Shown here: positions 43,061 to 52,977 of the stretch, in pieces
How the letters are laid out: each line of letters opens with the position of its first letter
Position numbering within the stretch: the stretch's first letter is position 1
Assembly: GCA_910589415.1 (NCBI GenBank)
Contig: OU342631.1
Span: forward strand, 6,014,001 to 6,078,000
From: Malachius bipustulatus
Lineage: Eukaryota; Arthropoda; Insecta; Coleoptera; Melyridae
DNA: 64,000 nt
Direction: 5' to 3'
Notes under the pieces: model-generated
Databases searched by the model: none
What the model saw: the letters and a program-made list of their open reading frames with translations, nothing else
Told to the model about the DNA's origin: nothing
Position numbers and translations under genes: made by a program

Positions 43061-46000
43061 TTATTTTCTTCTAAAACCGAACAGCCCCTTCTTTTTACTC
43101 TTCTCGTCACTTTTAGATTTACTTGCTTCTTTTGCCACAGCCGATGATAACTTAATCGATTCAAATCCAGTGTTCTTTTCATTGGAATTCAAACTTTCAA
43201 TCCGAACAGGCACTGCAGGATTAGGTTCAACATTATTGCCCTTACTACTACCTTGTCTAACAGGAATCTTGGAACTGTTACTCGATAAATTAGAACTGTT
43301 CGCATTAGATGATGAAGTGCCACCGCTAGAACTATTCATCTTATAACTATCGTTCACTTTAACAGTAAATCTGGGTTCGTAAGTTAACCGTTGATTATAA
43401 TCATGATTTAACTGTTTCTGCATATCACTAGCACTAGCAGTAAGTCTTGTACCCCGTCGAAAGTACTGATTTTTCAAACTAGGACTTCTTGGGGTCAAGT
43501 TGTCTTGATTACTACTTGTCAACTCACCCACGATCATGCCGTTTTGCAGCTGGCCATAAGTTTTTGTTGAGTCGGTGTCGTGAATTTGGCCATAAATATC
43601 ACAAATTTTATTCCGCACGGACACTTGTTTCATCCCAATTTTCCCATATGGCGATTCTTCTTGTCGCAGATAATTCGGAGACGATTCATAATCACTATAG
43701 TATAATTGATCGTTTGCGTGAACGTTGGTCTGGTAAATGTTTGGAGTATCAACTAAACTCATTCTTTTAACTCGAGAACTCATAGGGTATTGATTATTAT
43801 AGGATATCGCTTGATTTCTTACAGAAGATGTACTATTATTTCTGTTGACTCTGGGATATCTCATATCATCAATTATTTGATTATCAATGGAATTATTCCG
43901 GATTCTTTGATACTGCGGATCGTACATTTCTAAATTATTTGTATGATTATCATAAACATTATAATAATTACTTGGAATCACATTCTGATAATTCATTGCA
44001 TTGTTATCTACATATCTCACCGGATCTGGATACCTAAACATGGTATCGTTGGTTTGATTATAAAATACTTCATCATCGTAATGTGGGTTATTGAGAAGTC
44101 TCTGAGGATTAGAAAAACTAACCTTCTTGTTTTCTTGGTATAATTTCTCCTCCATCATAGGCTTAGTTAAACTGCCTCGTTTAAATATAGGCCTATTCTT
44201 ATTTTCTCCATATATGGGCTCGTATTTAGAAAAGGCGGCTGCATCGCTACTGCTGAATGTGCTACGAGTTGGAGCATTTCTAATGAAACTGCCTTGCTGT
44301 TGATAATACTGAGGCCTTGGTAGCTCTTCATATATGACATTTCGTCTCAAATATTGACTTGGAGGTACTGGACGTCTTTCATAAATAACATCGGGGGATA
44401 CAATTCTCCTATACTCTTGATCTCGAACAACTGGCATTTCTCTAGGAAGACTTACACTTCGTCTAGCTCCACCCCTGGTTAAAACTGTTACGGGTGTCAT
44501 ACTCCTTGACTGACGTGTGATTTGAGGCATGTATAATTGCATTTGTAAGATTTCGTGATCCTTTTGCTCTTTCAGTTTCTTAATTTCTTTCCAGTAATAT
44601 GCCTCAACACTTTTTCTAATTTCTTCTTTCTTTGGTGAGTTAACTAATGGTGAAGCATTATCTGATTGTTTGGAACTATACAAACTCGAATGGGATGGAG
44701 ATCGCACAACGTTTGATGGGTAGCTATTGGTACTAGCACTACTAGTATTATTCAATGGTGTTGCAACAACGCTTGATTCTTCTCTCACAAATACTTCTTC
44801 CCGTCTAGGTCCAGGAGAGGGAGATCTAGTCCCAGTTCTAATTCTATTGACAGGACTGGAAGAAGACAACGGTTCATTCCTGCCACTGTAAGTAGGTCTA
44901 GGACTTTCTCTAGACATGCTACTATTATCATAATATATCCTAGGAGATAACGGAGGTTTTTCTCTCAATGAAGATTTTTCATTTCTTGAATTTCTAACAG
45001 GAGATAAAGAGCGTCGAGAGTTTTTCAACAATTCGGTCGCTATAATTTTATCAGTGTCTACTTGATTGAGACCAATTTTGGGTTTCGGTGGGGGCAGTTC
45101 CGCCTTATTGTCAGGGTTACTAGAAGTCTTAAGAGGGCGTTGCAGCTGAGAGTTACCTTTAACCTGTTTTTCAATACTATCAAACACAGTGCTGTATAAG
45201 TCATTTACATAGGGTCTTTGTTCCTGGCTGTAATTGATGTTTTTATTCACTTTTAAATCTTGTTCTTGGGAGGGGTCAAAATTTGTAACTTTTACTGAAT
45301 CAGAATGGTCCTTGCTTATTTGATGACTTGTCGGGAAATTCTCATAAACAAACACAGGTGGCGGTGTACTATATTTGGCCCTCAAGTTTTCTAATTTTTT
45401 GACAGCTTGGTTTTTCTTCACTTCGTTCCTCGAATTTTCTGGTCGTCTTTCAGGTTCAGGTTTGCCCAAGTCTGACATTTGCTGGCTTTTATCGACCTGT
45501 AGCGGGAGATCTAGGAAAGCAGTGATTGACGTTTTTGGAGGAGGGTCTTTACTTTTAACTTCATTCTTTCTCTCTGCGATATCAACGAAGTCTTGCCTAG
45601 TTTTATGGAAGTTTTCCATGTGAATTCTAGCGTATCTCCTTTCGATTTCTTCCATTATAATTGGAGAAATTTCAGGTTCTGATTCGACTGATAACTGTTT
45701 CTTGTAACCAGCTTTCTGCGAGCTTTCACTGTTTTTATTTTTCTTGTGGTTTGAGTCCCAGGTGTGCCTTGAAAATGAATTTCGAGTAAAAGAATTCGTT
45801 TCATTCTGAACATTATCGTTATTAATCACGGGACAGTTATTCTTGTTGCCAATTTCTTCTGGTCTATCTTTTTTGAAAAAGGAGCCTGCAAAAATCCTTT
45901 TCAAACCACTCTTTTTATTCTTTCTTTCCATTGTAAAAAATGACAATTCCCTAGCGATTTTGTCGATACTTTCTTCTGAGTCTGTTTTGATGAAAATAAA

Positions 46001-46549
46001 AGAATCCTTGGAACCTGTGAAAGAGTACGTGTCGAGCTTATCTACTGATCTTGTTAAGGAAAGCCTTGGCTTCGGTATTGGTTTTTCCTGAATTGTTTCT
46101 TTCAAAAACTCTTGCTGATTTGTGTCTGTTGGAGTTAGAACGATTTTTAATTCTTTGACAACTTTTTCTTGCAATGATTTTCTTAAATCTTCATCAGGAG
46201 TGGTTTTTTCTCGATTATCTAAGTGAACAGTTTCAGTTAGTTCTTTATTCCCACTACCTCCGCTAATTTCTGTTGGTTTTAATTTTATGTCTTCTATTTG
46301 TTTGTTTTCAAGAACAGTAGGTGAATGGTTTTTATTGCACTCATCTTCGGGTGGTTCATATTTTTCTTTCAACACGTCAACAGTATTTCTATCATTTTTC
46401 TTACTGATACTTCGGTGGAACTGTAAATAGAAATACCTGCCGATGCTTCTTCTTTTGGAGGGACTTTTCACAACCTGATCACTATTTCTTATGTAGTCAC
46501 AGTTTGATGGTTCACCACTTGGAGACTTTTCTTCTGAATCTCCTTCCAT
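43061..46549 (-). CDS. Uncharacterised disordered, Ser/Asn/Arg-rich protein (1162 aa)
   Basis: A single uninterrupted frame of 1162 codons with normal eukaryotic composition; I do not recognise the protein. It has no signal peptide or membrane segment. The N-terminal part is acidic/Lys-rich with two basic patches (KSPSKRRSIGRYFYLQFHR near residue 30; KKSGLKRIFAGSFFKKDR near 215). The middle is Ser/Pro-rich with many RSPSP/SLSP-type sites likely to be phosphorylated. A charged helix-prone segment (SVEAYYWKEIKKLKEQKDHE, about 646-665) is the best coiled-coil candidate. The second half is rich in Tyr, Asn and Arg (repeated YYxxY and RRxVSL forms). A Ser/Asn-rich linker and a Lys/Arg tail ending KKKGLFGFRRK follow. 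The pattern suggests a cytoskeletal or membrane-cortex scaffold, by inference only. ATG at 46549 is the first in frame after a splice acceptor. Confidence 0.9.
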   Translation of the reverse strand: MEGDSEEKSPSGEPSNCDYIRNSDQVVKSPSKRRSIGRYFYLQFHRSISKKNDRNTVDVLKEKYEPPEDECNKNHSPTVLENKQIEDIKLKPTEISGGSGNKELTETVHLDNREKTTPDEDLRKSLQEKVVKELKIVLTPTDTNQQEFLKETIQEKPIPKPRLSLTRSVDKLDTYSFTGSKDSFIFIKTDSEESIDKIARELSFFTMERKNKKSGLKRIFAGSFFKKDRPEEIGNKNNCPVINNDNVQNETNSFTRNSFSRHTWDSNHKKNKNSESSQKAGYKKQLSVESEPEISPIIMEEIERRYARIHMENFHKTRQDFVDIAERKNEVKSKDPPPKTSITAFLDLPLQVDKSQQMSDLGKPEPERRPENSRNEVKKNQAVKKLENLRAKYSTPPPVFVYENFPTSHQISKDHSDSVKVTNFDPSQEQDLKVNKNINYSQEQRPYVNDLYSTVFDSIEKQVKGNSQLQRPLKTSSNPDNKAELPPPKPKIGLNQVDTDKIIATELLKNSRRSLSPVRNSRNEKSSLREKPPLSPRIYYDNSSMSRESPRPTYSGRNEPLSSSSPVNRIRTGTRSPSPGPRREEVFVREESSVVATPLNNTSSASTNSYPSNVVRSPSHSSLYSSKQSDNASPLVNSPKKEEIRKSVEAYYWKEIKKLKEQKDHEILQMQLYMPQITRQSRSMTPVTVLTRGGARRSVSLPREMPVVRDQEYRRIVSPDVIYERRPVPPSQYLRRNVIYEELPRPQYYQQQGSFIRNAPTRSTFSSSDAAAFSKYEPIYGENKNRPIFKRGSLTKPMMEEKLYQENKKVSFSNPQRLLNNPHYDDEVFYNQTNDTMFRYPDPVRYVDNNAMNYQNVIPSNYYNVYDNHTNNLEMYDPQYQRIRNNSIDNQIIDDMRYPRVNRNNSTSSVRNQAISYNNQYPMSSRVKRMSLVDTPNIYQTNVHANDQLYYSDYESSPNYLRQEESPYGKIGMKQVSVRNKICDIYGQIHDTDSTKTYGQLQNGMIVGELTSSNQDNLTPRSPSLKNQYFRRGTRLTASASDMQKQLNHDYNQRLTYEPRFTVKVNDSYKMNSSSGGTSSSNANSSNLSSNSSKIPVRQGSSKGNNVEPNPAVPVRIESLNSNEKNTGFESIKLSSAVAKEASKSKSDEKSKKKGLFGFRRK

Positions 46550-46578
46550 CTAGTCGGTTGAAGAAACGTAATGAAACC

Positions 46579-46592
46579 CTGAAAAAAAATGC
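46579..46592 (-). other. 3' splice site upstream of the 1162-aa frame
   Basis: On the minus strand GCATTTTTTTTCAG precedes the exon that starts at 46578 and carries 29 bases before the ATG. The strong polypyrimidine tract and CAG fit a U2-type acceptor. It implies at least one non-coding 5' exon further upstream. Confidence 0.75.
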
Positions 46593-49063
46593 CATTAGTT
46601 ACTTATCTCACACTTGGTTTGGTGGGAATGAGCTAAAAACAATACAAGAATTTTCAACTGGCTGGCTTAAATTTTATAGGTAGGTATCTAAAGCACTATA
46701 AGCACTACTATTTTGCAGAAGGCTTGTAATCTCTACCTTCTACTATAATAATAGGCCTTCTACCTATTCTACTGTATCCACACCTGCAAGCTTATATGAG
46801 TTATGACTAATCTTTTCATTCTAGAGAATCAGCATTATTATTAAGATTTGTTCTTTGAATACATTACAGCTCTCAAGTGTGCTACACGACAGTTACACTT
46901 ATAGAGTTGTATAAATGGATTTAATACTGAATAAACATACAAGACCTAACATTAAGCAGCACAGCACTTCAATCATCCCATTAAAAATTTAAATATAGTG
47001 CGTTGCAACCAGAACTCAAAGTAGGTAGGGTATGGTGGAAAATTGTTCACCTTATCAAGTAGTTAATTTTGTGACTTTCATGGAAAACCTTTAATTTATT
47101 GAAGGTATATTTTAACATAAACATTTTTAAGTATTGCATAAGTGCATTAAATAACAGACAGTAAACGTGGCATTGCAAATAAATTGACTACTCGATTATA
47201 GCTATGACATACACATTATGTAAATTTTTGAAGGTCAAAATGCAAATTATTTTTAGGCTAAAAAATATAATTTTCAACAATACCTTGTAATAAATTAAAA
47301 TAAAACGTTCTTGAGAAGATTCAAGAATGTCATAATACCTATTTCACATTCACAATTTATAAACGAACTGGCAAATACATTATCAGTTTAATGATTTTCT
47401 ACACCTAAACTAGGTAAATAGAAGATAGCAAAACTTGCTCTCTATGATAAGGATAATAAATTTGTTATAATAATAACTTTCCGCTGGAATATTTATACCT
47501 AGAAAATATCTAATGTTTTCCTGTCTATAATTCAAACCAAATATTTTTACTATTTATATAACTCGTTTAATAATAAAGACACCAAATTATATTTTAAAAC
47601 AGTATAATTGTTGTTTAATCGGAACAATAAATTATTTATAAAATGTAACCAACCTATGACCAAATTTTCTACAAAAGTTGGTTATCTAAGAAAAGTTTTA
47701 AGCTATGATGTATCTCAAAGTCTAGTCAGCCTCACATTTTCAACATACAGCAGTGGCGTCCCGTAAAGCGTTGGCGCTATTATTGTCTGCCTATGCAGAC
47801 AAATAAATTAAAAGGCAAAATTGCATTTTAAATAATTTGTTCGTGCATGATTCACCGATACTTTAATTATCAATTCAGCGTAGGCTTACCTACGCCAACA
47901 GATCAGATAAGCGCCGAAGCCAATGTTTCAATGTATTTCGGGACAGTTTTTTTTACTATTTAGATGTGTGCCAAACTGAATATGGTTCCTGATCCTGGGA
48001 CCATATATTATCCCAAATTAAAAAGTTTCTGAGCAAGAATTTTTTAGCAGGACTATCTACTGAGAATTCAAATATTATGTTGAGGCTATCATTGCTGTCG
48101 CGCTATCCGTGGACGTCTTAAAAGAACTCAAAACAGTGACTCTGATACTGTGCAGAGATTTCAAGCAACTCCAGAGAATTTACTGAGGATTCGGATGTAA
48201 ACTTGTCCAAATTGTTGACACAATCGTCTTCATTTTGGCTTAAATCTCACTATAGATACATTTATGCCAACCAAATATTTTAATCAAACAATGGTTTTAC
48301 CCTCGGTTTTACCACTGGGAACCGAACATTACATAATATTATGCCTATTACCATCAAACAAACATAGGTACGAGAAAATACCGTCATGGGGGGAGGGAGT
48401 GGGGAGGATTCTGAGCAACAGGAGTAGAAGTATTTACAGGTTTGCATTTAACCACCTCTAATTGTAAAACAACAACTCGTTTTGCTTCTAAAATTCTAAT
48501 CTTCTACTAAACACATCAAAAAGCTATCTTCCGTGAACCGGTTTCTACTTCTTCCAACAAAACTGATAGAAAAATCAAGAAGTTTTCCGCCATGTTCCTA
48601 GAAGTCGCGCGATCTCGAACTATAGGCTGCTCAACTATGATACCCCATAGGCGCTAGATACCTTACTGTGAATAACATGCACAATGTCAAACATGGTGGG
48701 AATGTTCATTTTTTCTGTGGGTACAAGTCTACCTCAAAGAAGAGAAATTTAGAGGAAACACTAAGAAGAGTTTCATCGTGTTCTTTGACAACATTATCAA
48801 AAAAATGTGAGAATGGCAACAGGACAAGTGTGGATTTTTTGTTTTAAAACCTGACAGTGGAGCTCCCTTTATAGTAATAGACGTTGGAGGTGCGTTTGCA
48901 ATTTTCTCATTCCATTGTGACTCATTTATTCTCGAGTCACCCTGATGTCAAAACTTTTATTTATTGTGCAATTTTAACCTTTTTTTCTTAATGATCAAGA
49001 TTGATGAACTTATTATGGGCGCAAGAAGCGCCTTATTCCGATAAAATTCAAGACCTAAAAAAT
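46593..49063 (-). other. Probable first intron / upstream region of the 1162-aa gene
   Basis: AT-rich, no coding frame. 47751-48000 holds CAGTGGCGTCCCG and a GGCTTACCTACGCC segment that look repeat-derived. Around 48590-48660 the minus strand reads GGAACATGGCGGAAAACTTC in a locally GC-richer stretch, a YY1-like ATGGCGG context often found at promoters and first exons. This is a weak candidate for the gene's transcription start. Confidence 0.3.
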
Positions 49064-49370
49064 CTGGGCACGCCATTGGATTAATTGCTAAGGTGAACAC
49101 TTGAAATAATTAGGCTATAAAATCGATAATGCTTGATAGTTTGACAGGTTTCCACAAAATTTAGTATGAAACCGTTTTAATTTAAGAATTGTGGAATCCA
49201 GTGGAGTGTCGATATTTTTCAAAAAATAAAAAAAAAATCGCTAATATGAATAATTAGGTATTATGTATTGACATTTTAAGTTGGCGACAAAATCGTTAAT
49301 ACTGGACAGTTGTCGATAAATTTTAGTATAGTATCGATTTGAGAGATGGTGAATCCAGTGGCGTACCCAG
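49064..49370. mobile_element. Small element with CTGGGYACGCCAYTGGATT ends
   Basis: Left end CTGGGCACGCCATTGGATT and right end AATCCAGTGGCGTACCCAG are inverted with two mismatches over 19 bp (total 307 bp). Inside, two diverged direct units share AAAATCG-TAAT-CT-GA-AGTT, ATTTAGTAT and GAATCCAGTGG. The same terminus motif appears alone at 12601, 38498 and 47751. Superfamily unassigned. Confidence 0.6.
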
Positions 49371-50045
49371 AAAACAGCTAATTTGAATTCATTAAATATT
49401 AAATACTACTAAACATTTATCTTGTATGCCTTGGATTTTGTAGGAATGAGGCGATTTTTGCTTTAAAAAGGCAGTCTATCACACTCAATCATTAAAAAAA
49501 TTCCAGTTAAAATAACACAATAAAAAATTAAGATTTTGCAGGGTGGCTCAAGAATAAATGGGTCACATTGTATATGTATAACCGAGTGTATAACTAATCT
49601 GAAGCCATATTACATGAATTTTTAAACAGGAGCAATCTATTTTACACTCAGCAGCAACTTAGTGTTAATTCAGCTTAGATAATGACGGATTGCTCATCAA
49701 TTACGTGTAATTATTATTAGCAGTTGGTATAATAGCAACATTAAAGTAATTTCATAAAGTAAGCTGTCGAGATGACCTGATTTACACGTTAATCCTACAC
49801 TAACATTCGAACAATTTATATGTATAGTACTGCAGAGTGGATTGAATTTCCAACGCTAAACATCAAAACATGTATGTACATTATTGCTTCAGAAAATCCC
49901 GCAGACACCTCCCCACTGCTTTTAAAAGTACTCCAAGCTTCTCTTTCGGACTTTCATAAATGAAGACAGTGTCGGTGTTTGCGTTCCAGATTTTTTCCAA
50001 GGCAACGTGTTTGAGTTAACCGTTTAATTTTATCCATTAAATGAA
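49371..50045. other. No gene seen; AT-rich
   Basis: Nothing recognisable apart from AT-rich DNA bordering the palindrome. Confidence 0.4.
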
Positions 50046-50047
50046 TA

Positions 50048-51168
50048 CAGTGTGTGTCACATGCATGGTACCCCCCTTTTTTTTCTTTATTTTTTGAGAT
50101 AATTTTTTGAAATTTGGTACGTCGCATAATATTCTCGATAGAGCGCACTTTTTAGCAGAAAATTGAATTTTTTCCCACATCCGGTTTTTCCGGAAATGTT
50201 ACCAACTTTTTATTTTTAAATAGGACACCCTATATATTATTATATTTTTGGATTCTATACACTTGTACGAATCCAACAATACCACATAAGTACCATTTTA
50301 AATGTCAAATTTGTTTTAATTTAATTTTTTATTTCTCAATTATAGTGTGCCATGACTATTTCGTTTTACTCCAATTGGATCATCTAATGCTAGAAAAATC
50401 GAAATTTTGTTCAAAGTACTAAATTAAGTGATTTATGGAGAAATTATGCGCACCGGAATGATTTTTTGAGCTGGATTCATTTTTTTCAAATGGTACCATA
50501 TTGGTACCGAGGTACCATCTACTAGTACTCTTAATAAGGAACATTTTGGTGTACCCATTTTGCATCTGTGACGAACACAACTGAAATGGTACTTTACACC
50601 AAAGATTAGTTACTTTCTTGGTAAAGTACCATTTCAGTTGTGTTCGTCACAGATGCAAAATGGGTACACTAAAATGTTCCTTATTAAGAGTACTAGTAGA
50701 TGGTACCTCGGTACCAATATGGTACCATTTGAAAAAAATGAATCCAGCTCAAAAAATCATTCCGGTGCGCATAATTTCTCCATAAATCCCTTAATTTAGT
50801 ACTTTGAACAAAAATTCGATTTTTCTAGCATTAGATGATCCAATTGGAGTAAAACGAAATAGTCATGGCACACTATAATTGAGAAATAAAAAATTAAATT
50901 AAAACAAATTTGACATTTAAAATGGTACTTATGTGGTATTGTTGGATTCGTACAAGTGTATAGAATCCAAAAATATAATAATATATAGGGTGTCCCATTT
51001 AAAAATAAAAAGTTGGTAATATTTCCGGAAAAACCGGATGTGGGAAAAAATTCAATTTTCTGCTAAAAAGTGCGCTCTGTCGAGAATATGCGACGTACCA
51101 AATTTAAAAAAATTATCTCAAAAAATAAAGAAAAAAAAAGGGGTGTACCATGCATGTGACACACACTG
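50048..51168. mobile_element. Giant near-perfect palindrome (foldback MITE 3), 1121 bp
   Basis: Left arm 50048-50597 and right arm 50621-51168 are inverted copies differing at only about ten positions by eye, with a 23-base loop. Termini CAGTGTGTGTCACATGCATG and its complement are flanked by TA (50046-50047 and 51169-51170), as for Tc1/mariner-type insertions. The arms carry three GGTACC sites within about 25 bp, CATCCGGTTTTTCCGG, and GGACACCCTATATATTATTA, itself a MITE-like terminus. No coding potential. A transcript would fold into a ~550-bp duplex. Confidence 0.93.
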
Positions 51169-51170
51169 TA

Positions 51171-52977
51171 TACTTGGGTGTCTTATTACACGTTATATTT
51201 GTTGTTGGGGTTGTTTGACAAATTGGATTTCTTTATAGACGCTTTCATCAATAGGCGTAATAAACTTGGCATTTTTCAAGATGACTTGGAAAACCTTGAA
51301 GTAGAAGAAAAAAGTGGTTTGGGTATAAAGTGGGAATTATATTTTGGTAAAGTCCCCTAATGTTGTTTTTTGTTGATTTATCATTTTATTAGCCCTATTT
51401 CAATATTTTTACTATTATAATATTATTTGCTATTAAAAAAATAAGAATCAAAAAAATATAATTTTTTCCCTAAAAAGCAATGAAAATTAATAAATCGACC
51501 CCACATGATATAAATCATTGTAATAGGGAAAAAATGCTCTCTAATGATGTCAAAGTCAACTATGACTTCCGTTTAAAAAAATATAACTTTATGTCGCTTT
51601 ATGTCAAAACTAGAATTTTGAAAAAAAATTCGAAGAAATTGCTGCGCCACTGCATTCCTTTAAAAAAAGTGTCTGATTCTATTGGCAATTGAGAGGGTGT
51701 GGAAAGGATGAAAATTGACAAATCAAATTTTTGAAAATAAATCGAAACCAAAAGGCAATAATGTTAGTTTTAAACATTGAAGTCTTTTCAAAAAAAAAAA
51801 GAGAGAGAAAGACGTTGCGCGGTCCCATTTTCCTGTATGATTTATAGTTATGGAGATTCCTTATATTAAAACATCGAAATTAAGCCACCCGTCTATATGT
51901 ACCTACTTTGTTTGTTAATAAACTTGTTTGGCTTTTTTTTTCCGCTAAAGGTACTAGGTAAATTCTGAATACCTAATTTAAATATTTGAACCCAGTTCTG
52001 TGATTTACTTAATTATAATTTATATAATAAATCAATTATGTTAATTAATTATTAATCTCTGAAGTAAAATTATAATATTTTCCGGTGAGAGAATGTAAAT
52101 GATGTAAATTTAGTCGTAATTAATTAATATTTGAAAAATACATGAAAATTTACCGTCCCGCCCTGATTCCTGCTCTTGGACGTTACATGTTTGTATAGGT
52201 GGATAACCTCATAATATAATCAGTTGAGAGCAGGTGTTGAATTTGCGGTAATCTTATTTAATCTCAACCTTATGTATTTTTAATATCTTCATAACCACAC
52301 CTGCCGCTGCGTAATGCATTTCCAGGGACCTTCAGTTTGATTAATTAAAAACAAATAAGAATTATTCTGTCTCCTATCTCACAATCCAGCTTTTTCGTTT
52401 CCTGTCAACCCACCTAGTTCCAGTAGTAGGAGCATTTTCGAAATTTGAAACAATAAAAAGATGCCTAATATTGTAATATTACAAAGGGAAAATTTTCTTA
52501 ACATTTTTTTTAGAAAATACGGCATGTGGCATGTAAGTAATTATGTGGCATGAAATAATCTTCAGAAATTCAAAAATTTTTAAATCTCGCTCCACTCTGG
52601 TAATTTGGCGTCGAGAACTAGATCATACAGCCACATACACATTTATTTCATTTTAGGTTTTAGACCATGCACTACTTAATTTTTATGAAGAATAACTTTT
52701 TTCAAGTGATTACTAAAAAAAGTTTTCTACGTGGCTCCAACTCATGTAGAAACACTGTATTATACATTATACCCCTCGTTATGCCCCATATGAGCATACA
52801 TGCAAACATACATCAAACTACCGACTATACAGAAAAGGGCGATAACAAAAAAATAGACTGGCGGTAGGCCATGAAAGAGTGAGTCAGAAGATAAGGTATG
52901 TCTTTTATAAATTAAATATAATTTTTATTTGACAGTAGTTTAGATGAAAATTTGAAATATAAATAAATGCGGTGGTA
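51171..52977. other. No gene seen; AT-rich
   Basis: Several short plus frames (for example 51480-51692) lack motifs. A poly-A-rich GAGAGAGAAAG tract lies near 51800. Nothing else recognised. Confidence 0.35.

Noticed and set aside
43489..43770. Plus-strand frames inside the 1162-aa gene (also 43943, 45375, 45843)
   Set aside because: Antisense shadows of the long minus-strand coding exon.
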